A stretch of DNA of 64,000 nt from Nectonema munidae (lineage: Eukaryota > Nematomorpha > Nectonematoida > Nectonematidae), in assembly GCA_030549495.1 (NCBI GenBank), contig JAUIRK010000097.1, positions 839,001 to 903,000 on the forward strand, in the 5' to 3' direction. Under the pieces are notes generated by a model. That model did no database searches, was not told the origin of the DNA, and saw only the letters and a list, made by a program, of their open reading frames with translations. Below are positions 52,701-61,700 of this stretch, piece by piece (position 1 is the first letter of the stretch; each line of letters starts with the position of its first letter). A program made the translations under genes and the position numbers.

Positions 52701-55700
52701 ACTATTCTCTAAATAAAAAATCCTATATTTTTGATTTGCGCACAAAACATGATATGGGGGCATTAGGGTTATAACATTTTCATATACTGTGTATATATCG
52801 TATTTACGGGTTTTGATTTTCTTCATTTTTTAGTTTTTTTATGGAGATGATGGCTTGTTGTGCTCGAAGGCGAAATTTTTCAGTGAGAAGAATTTAAGTT
52901 TCTTGCAACAAAATAAATCGCTGATAATTAAAGGAGTTCCCCTTAAAAGTTTACGCAATAGGCAACTTCTTGAAAATAAAGAAGGCATTCGCTTACTAAA
53001 TAAAAAAATCAGCCACTATGAAAAACTCGTCAAAAGTAATAATTTCAGCAAAAATGCTTTCATCCACTTCAGCAAACAAATCTCCGATCCCCTTTCAAAG
53101 GATGCTCTAATTGAAAAATGGCGCGATCTAAGGAAAAAGGATAGATTAAGGTATTTCATTATTTTCAATAAAATTATATTCATTCTATGCAAATTTCTTT
53201 TTGCTTTCACGCAAATTTTTTTCCTACTTTTTTCTAATATAGGCAAATAAATCAAAGTTTAACATTTTGCTTATTTTAAGTACAAATTGTCTACTCTTAA
53301 CTTTTCCTTCACGAAATTATCGGGTCTGGATTCTAGGATTATATTATAGATGTATCGGATGAATAAGTTAAATCCAAGTGCGACATGAGAGTAAAGAAAA
53401 CCACAATATACATGATCGATTTCAAACTGATGTTATCATCCGATATTCATGCTGTCATTGCAGAAGTCAAGTATGAAAGCTTGAAAAACTTGTTATTTTT
53501 ATTAACAGTTTTTTATCTATTCTATCAAAAGTCTTTTTCATCGCATGATTTTTGAACAAATATTTAGTTTTTAGTGTAGCAACCCTTGTACTTGTTTGAG
53601 CTTTAATGACAACCATGAAAAGCACCAATATAACAATATTTTTTGAAAAAATATATTATGTAACTAACATGAAGTTTTACAAGGTCAAACTTTCCTCATA
53701 TTCCACAAAATTTCTAGTTTGACGTGAAATGTGTACGTTCGAATCCACTTGAATGCGAAATAAATGAAAAGAAAATTTTTATGTGAACATTTTCATTTGA
53801 TATATTGTTTTTCTAATACTTGAATATTTTTACTTTTTAACCAATGAAGTTGTTTCAAACTAAATATTTTTATGAGGAGTAATTGCTGCTACATATAAAA
53901 TGTCATAAATCCGAAGGTTAAATATTATTTTTAAATGAATTTTTTGAATACTTTCTTAACTTACTAGAATTTCCAGGGAAATTCAGCCTCCAGATACGAT
54001 TTTAAGTCGCTTCTTTCCGCAAAGTAATTTGACTTCCATGTCTGAGAGTTCTTCAGCGATTGCCCGAAAGTGCGGCAATGGGAAACAAATCACTAAACTC
54101 CTCTCCCACAACTACCTGAACAGCTTGGTTGAGCCTGGAGAAATGGTTGGAATCTTGGCTGCACAAGTACCTAAAACTTTTCTCTTCCACTTTCACTAAC
54201 AATTCACATCATTTGAGTGTCATCCATCACATCATCTCTTCTTTTATTCACTAAGATGAACAGCTAGCTATCAGTAGTAAAAAAAGCTGTAAAATTTAAA
54301 ATTTTCTAATTTTTCTATGTGCAAAAAAGTAGAAAAAGAATGCATTGATGACGATTTATTATAAGAATGGCAAACTATATATCAATTTTTCGTGAAAGAA
54401 TTACAAGAGAAATGTCACCATTCATATGAAGATAAGGAAAGCAAAAAGTGAAGATTACTAAGATGCCGGAATTCTATTTAACAATTTTTGAAGATAATCG
54501 GATTTCGTTTTTTCATGGAAATCCTGAATAATATTTTTCCTGGATCCTTGTTGAATAAAATCATTTCTTTGCATAAAAGAAGTGAAAATAAAAGTGTAGG
54601 AATTTCTTCTTTTTTTAAAATATAAACAAAAAAAGTACAGTTTCTTTTTTTTATTCCTTTTATTTCAAATAAAAGATTCTTCAGCACGTTACCTATATTT
54701 TTAAAATATGTCCTCTTTTTTTTGACAATTTTAGACATGTTATGGTGAAATGTCTTTGCATTTGACTTATGCACGCATTTACTTTTTTTCTGCAAATTCT
54801 TTGTTTCTTTTTCCATTATTTTTATCATAATTAGGCAGAGCTTTCGATTCAAGGAGGAATACATTGATTTATGCAATGAAATTATCTCACTCATTTCTTT
54901 ACTGCTTGTCTGTATTTTCATAATTTATAAACTGTTTCTTGTATTCAAGATTATGCGTATCTTCTTACAAGTCTCATATGACCTTCATCCATTTTTATTG
55001 CAGAGCATAGGTGAGCCGTCGACACAAATGACGCTGAATACATTTCACTTTGCTGGTCGTTCAGAAATGAATGTTACACTCGGTATTCCAAGACTCCGAG
55101 AGATTCTTATGTTTGCTTCAAGTGAAATCAAATGTCCAATCATGATTATTCCCTTTTTACCTCACGTGAAAAAAAAGAAAGCGAAACTTGTGGAAAGAAA
55201 ATTTAAACAAACACATTTATCCGATGTAATGTATTTTGGATCTTCCATCTTAAATCAATTTCTCTCTTTTTTTTGTATCCCTAGGTTCTCCATCAGGTGG
55301 AAGTTTATGAAGATTGCATTTCTGACGTAAAGTAAGTTCTCTCTTCTCTAGGGGTGCACATTCTCAAAATTTTTGGGTAGAGTGATGGTCGTAATTTTTT
55401 TTTATAATTTTCAAAATAGATTTCCAAAATGGTATATGTTTTGAAGCAGAGGCGTAAATCCTTGAAATGGAAGACAATTTTTTATAATTTTCAGAATTTA
55501 TATCTCAAAGGAAATTTTTGATGAAGACACATGCTCAATGAATAAAAATTGGAATAAAAAAACCTTATCGAAAAAGCATAAGATTTTCTTAGCAAGTGTT
55601 ATCTTGTGACTTGAAAGAAACTCATCATGCAACGAAGCAACTTTATTATTTGTTGTTGACTTTGAATTAGATATCTATTCTAGCGATTTAAGAATGCATT

Positions 55701-58700
55701 TCTTTCTTCCACGTAAAAAATCTAGTGCGTAAAAATTACAATCCCAAAAATTTCCATTGATTTTGATATTACTTTTCAACTCCTAATCACACCATAACTG
55801 CAGGGATTTTTTCAAGTTGTTTACCATGTTTGTAATTTTGATCGCATCACTACCTTTTAGCTCAATAAAAGAAAAATCGCTTATATATGATAGAGCCCTT
55901 AACATAGCGAAAACAAATGAAAAAATTTTCATGTCTATTATTGTTTTTGCACTCATTAGGTTGATCTTTTACGAATTGTATGAGCATTACAGATACTTTC
56001 CTTCTGAGTAGTGGATACGCTCCCTGAACAGACAACCAGGAGCTTAAGAGATCTTTCCTACTGAAGGCCATCTCTTTTGAAACCTTCTCCGCTTCGCTTT
56101 CAGTAGGTTCAATTTTGGCGTTGAACTGGTCTTTGTGCCAAGGAACATCTAACGGTTTATGGTGAAAACACGATATGAACTCCGCGAAGAAATTGTCGAG
56201 ATATCTAGTGATGCAATATTTGATGCCAAAGGGAAGATCAATCCTCTGCGTCTACAGGCGTATGTCCATAAAAGAAAGCGAGTTAGTGGACGCAGCCTTG
56301 ATTCGTGCGTACCGACTTCCATTCTAGCAGACAGGATATTAAACTTGTCTTGAACGTCACTGACTGTCACATCACCCCTTGCAAGGACTTGTTCATTTCT
56401 TTGAGTGATGACGAACTTTTCATTGTTGACACAACCGAGAGAAGAATTTCTCCCTTAATAGACTATGGACTTTGGTCTGGGAGAGAATTTGAACATGTTC
56501 CGCTAACATTTCGTTGACCAGGAGTTGGAAGAACGGAACAATTGCACAAATTAAGTTGATCAATTTGACGGCGATGTCCATGATCCAGCAACTCATATGT
56601 GGGAGCATATCACTTGGGCCATTTTTTTACAAGCGTGCTGAAACTTCCCTGGCTCGGACCATCTCTGGGCCACCATCAGTACAAAGGTGCTTGAAATTCT
56701 ACCAACCGACTGCGTTAGCTACAAAAAATAGTCCACAATAGCTTTGAAATCTGCCGCTGTGGTTTGTGGGGTATTGCAGAACAACGACTCGTCATCCATT
56801 TTTATCTCGTAGTGAGCGAATTCGATCAAATGGCTCCATTGGACGGTGTCGGATGACGGCCGCTGGTCCGATCATCAATTCAACCATTTTCCCTTTAAAT
56901 GGCTTGATAAGGTCCTCGGCAATAGTTTGCGGCTTCTTGCCCTTCGTAATTCACTGTGCCATTTCATAGCTGGATTGAGGACCAAGTTTTCTTCAAGCGG
57001 GAATCCAAATTTGCGAAGTTTCGCTTAACGTTCATATCTGATCGTCAATATTACCTCCCTTCTTTTTAGGAGGCAACTTGTCTCGATGAGTTGAAAGTTT
57101 GTAAGGACGTAGTGACGCATTTGACATCACAGCCAAGCAGTGCGGACATAAGGCGCCTCCCACTTTTTACTGACTGCCATTCATGAATCCAAACGTGACA
57201 TAGCTATCATTCTATTTTCGAATCTTTGATATCTGGAAAAAATTGCCAATACTAATTAGTTACTTTTGTAGTTGAAATACAGTAAAGTTAAAAATTAAGT
57301 TTGGAAAAGGCCTCTGAATTAAAAGAGCAGAAAGGAAGCAGATATAAAATGAAGGAAGAAAAGGTAAGAAATTAACTAGAAATGAAAAGGAGGGAACAAA
57401 TTTCGCGAAAAAGTTGTTCTAATTCAATTTTTTTTAATATCATTTTTCTAATAGATTTTTAAACATAGTTTTACTATGATTACTCTGTGAACTCCATTTT
57501 AAAATCATGGTTAAACTCTCCTACTCTTTCTGCTTTGATACTATGACCGGAGACTCGTCACCTCAATTGTACATTTTAAGCTTTTCTATTCTAAATCGTA
57601 GTTTTTGGCATCCGCTCTTGGTGTCACAGCCGTAGCTCGATCGCCCCCTGTTCTACTTGATTTTATTATTTTCAGTTTTTTAATTACCTAATGTCTATAA
57701 ATAATTTAACAAATATTTTTTTCTAATTTTTAATACATTTAGTTTTGAAAATGTTGTTAGTCTTTAGTTTATAGACACAACACACACGCACACACCAGGG
57801 GTGAAAAGCCTATTCGCCACACCAAAATTTTGGATTTTTTTAAACCAGTGCATATGCGTTATGTAAATTTAATTAAAATATTTTCGCTGCAAGTATAGTT
57901 TTTAAATTTCATCAATAAAATTAAATAAAAAATTTTAAATTTTAAATAAATTTTAAATTTAATTAAAATATTTTTGCTGGAAGTATAGTTTTTAAATTTC
58001 ATCAATTTTATAAGAAAAATATAAAGTAGTCATATAACTTCACGTATGCGCTGTTTACACTCTAATTTAGAGGAATGCTTGGAAATTTTGAAAATTGCAA
58101 CAAAAAAATCCACCCCAATAATTTTGAGGATTTTGTCTTTACTTTTCAAATGAACTAAAATGGAGTATGCTTAGTTAAAAGGGAAGAATTTCTCCCTTTT
58201 TTAATTAGGCAAGTCTCTTCATGGCGATCCTGCAGTCAAACAGTTGAATTAACATGCCTGGTGAACATTTTAAATGTGAAATGTTTCAATCACAACTCTA
58301 TTTTCATTATATATATGCTAATTTTTTAATTCATTGCCCTTTTTCTTATGTTTTTAGTTTTTTATTTACATATCCCTTTTTAAACAGGAATTTCTATCAT
58401 CAATACAAAGTGAAGTTTAATTTTTTGGCTCCAAAACAACATAATTCAAGTTTTATACATCCGGAAAGAGTGATCGCGTTTATGGAACGTTTTTTCATCA
58501 AGTCATTAGCTACATCTATTGAAAGAGAGTACAAAAAGTTTTTCTCGACCAAGTACTTTTTTTAACTCTCAATCTGTGTTTTGATGTTCAGCCTTGGTCT
58601 AATTCATTTTATAATTAAAGCGATTACATATTTGACTTAATTTCATCAATTCAAAAATTTAAGAATATTTGAAAGAATACTATAAAATTTGTTTATAATT

Positions 58701-61700
58701 ATGAAAGATTGTTCATCGTTTAGTTAGGCTGTTGCTTACATATAAGAACCTGTCTCATTGTTGGTTTGTCAGTAACTAAACTGGCGTTGTCTTTAATTGC
58801 TACTATATCTGATAAGACAGGATTGTGGACTCTTTGAATGAGTTAGTTAGAACAAGACCTTTATTTTACTCCAGAGATAAAAAAAGATTATTCGTTCAAT
58901 AAAATTAGAATATATATACTTTTATTGGTTATATTATAAACCGCACCTATATTATAAACGAAGATATCTTATTTTGTTTTTCGACATTTTTTCCTCGCAT
59001 TCATGTCCGCACCCTAAAGGGTGGGTAGTAATTTCAGTCTTTGGCCACATTCAAGTCTTCGTAACGTTTATTTGGTTGCAATCGGTTCAATGAAAATTTT
59101 CAAAAGAAATCAGAAAGTTTCAATTTCTTTGTCTCACTCAATCTACTACTTAGTTAATTATATATTTCCTTAATTATCCAATGTTATTTTGGATGAATTT
59201 AAACACTCCTTAATTTAAATAAAGACTTAATTTTGCTTAAAAAATTGATAAAACTTTCACATTTTTGAGTTGAAACTTTGAAATTTTTAAAATGACCTAA
59301 GCTTACATAGAATAGCTTCATAGGTCTTATGTGGCCATCGAGCCGCAGTTTACCCAACTTAGAGAATGTCAATATTTTAGATTTTTCTGTTTTCAATACA
59401 ATACTTCACTTTTTCATGCTTTGTTTTCATTTCTATTAGTGATGGGACGATTAATCGGAATATTGGGAGTTTTTTTAAGTATTGGCATCGGAGGTGAATT
59501 ATTTAAACCCGATTCCGATACCAAAACGATTCTTAAATATACTAGAAAATATATGCTAGCAACAGTAAGAATAAAAGTTATGTGCGAAATTATAGGTATC
59601 AATATTGAAACAATGAAAAGTACTAAAGATTTTTCAAAGTTATTGAAATGTGCTGATAATAACTGGAGAGATGCTTATGATTTTGCACTATAATTTGCGA
59701 GTGCTCCAATTCGATATCGATTAATGAGTTGAATAAACGCTTTTTTATCATTAAAATGCACTGTTTTTATTGTTTGTTTTTATTATTTTGAACTCAACAT
59801 TACATTTTTTATTAATTAAAATAGAACGATTGATAGATTTTTCAGGTAATGAACATAATCTCTATCTTTTATCGCGTAATGAACAACACTACAAAAGTTT
59901 TTTTACGACTTTTCTTTAAGTCATATAACAATGCCCAAATTTGGTAGAAATAGTCGTTAGCGATAACTTTTTAGTGCTTATTGATCATATGCGCTAGAAG
60001 GCCATTCTAAAGGAAACCCTAAAATATTTATATGAGTTTATATAAATAAGATTTTGCAAGAAGGGATTTGTAACCGTTTGAACTTCTATTTTAAGTAAGC
60101 TTTTGAATATCTAGACACAATTATTATCGAAATCGTATCGGGATAATTGGTTAGAATCGGAATCGTAAAAATTTTGGTATCGTCCCATCACTAATTTCTA
60201 TATAATACATATATGATCTCTCAAAACACCAGTATTTTTATGCCTAACACAGATTCTTGATTGTATTTTTTATTGAATGCATACAATAAGATTTTCTTAT
60301 TTCATAGCTTGGTTTCTACCTGTAAGAATCTTTTGAATGTTTTCAAGTTGGGAACGTTTTTTATAAGTTAATTTTTTATCTTCTTCCGTCTATCCGGCGA
60401 ATATGACAATTTTCTATTTGCACTTTTTTGCCCTTATTTTTATCGCCTTATTCCGTGATCATTTTTTTTAATTATATAATATTTTCTAATAAATCATTCA
60501 ATCAGCTTCCAATTTTGAATTATTATTAAAACATAGTTGGCGTTATATACCAAAAATATTTTCATCTATAATAGAGGATCTACTTATAATAATAAAGACG
60601 TGATTTATGACAGACCCGGTGTTCTGTCTTTTCTTCAAGTGGTGGTTGAACGCTTTACACTTGATATTCGTTGAAAAAGCCTTAGGAGAGTTGAAATATC
60701 GTTTTGAAACAAGTTTAGCCCTCTTTATAATTATATCTTCGTTATTATAATTTATACAATATATATTCTTTGTCATTTGTGTTTACTATATCTCAAACGT
60801 TTATTTCTAAATTTTTATTGTATAATTAAGTTTTTACGCATTCAAAAAAGAAAAGTCAAGAAATAAGGAAGAAGGTAATATGGGTGAAGGCGATGAAAAT
60901 ACGACAAAAGAAAATGTGTCCAGCGCTATCACCGATGATGAGGATGATGCTGACAAGTCCGTGGAAAAGACGGACACCAACGATTCTACCGCAACTGAGG
61001 GGGAGGAGGAGGAAAGTGACGAAGAAGATGGTGACAATGAATCGCTTTCCTCATGTCGCAAAATGAAAGGGGGAAAATGTGATGATGATGATGATGGCGA
61101 AAGTTTTGATGGAAGTTACAAAGAGAGCGATGCTTTGAAAGCAGAATACAGTGAAGGGGAGCAAGAATGGAGAAATCTTTCATTCATTAAAAATGGTGAG
61201 TTTGCATTAATTAAAATTGGCATATCAAATCTAGTAACAACTTTCTAATTCACCTCTACATGGTGCACATAATCTTTAACCAAAAGATTAATACTGAGAA
61301 AATTTTATTCATTTCAGGCTTAAAAAACGAAAAAAGAAGAAAAAACATTATCAAAATTAGAAAAATTTTGAACTAGAATATTTAAAAGTATCTAAAGAGT
61401 AATATAGTTAAATTAGAGTTAATTAGATATGCAAAAGGAAGAAATGTTCACTAAGTTTTAAAATTGAATGTATTTTTATAACTTATTCCTCATGAGCATT
61501 GGTGTTCTTTATCTGTGCAGGTCATTTGATGACCCCCTTTGAATATTCATATGATATTTTTCGAAAGGATTGCAATAAAAATATAATTTTAAACATTTAT
61601 TTTTAAATTTTTCTCACTGCCCATTAAAGCGTTAAACTCTTTATAAACACAATGACTGACCGCTGACCAGAAAAATAAGAATAATTTGCCTTAAGTTAAA

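Noticed and set aside
54478-54921. 147-codon minus-strand open frame in POLR1A intron 20
   Set aside because: Lysine-rich, low complexity, no similarity or motif. Such frames are expected by chance in AT-rich intron DNA.
60880-61066. Separate small acidic protein starting at ATG 60880
   Set aside because: It is the internal part of POLR1A exon 24. The acidic stretch corresponds to the Pol I jaw linker and the phase fits both neighbours.
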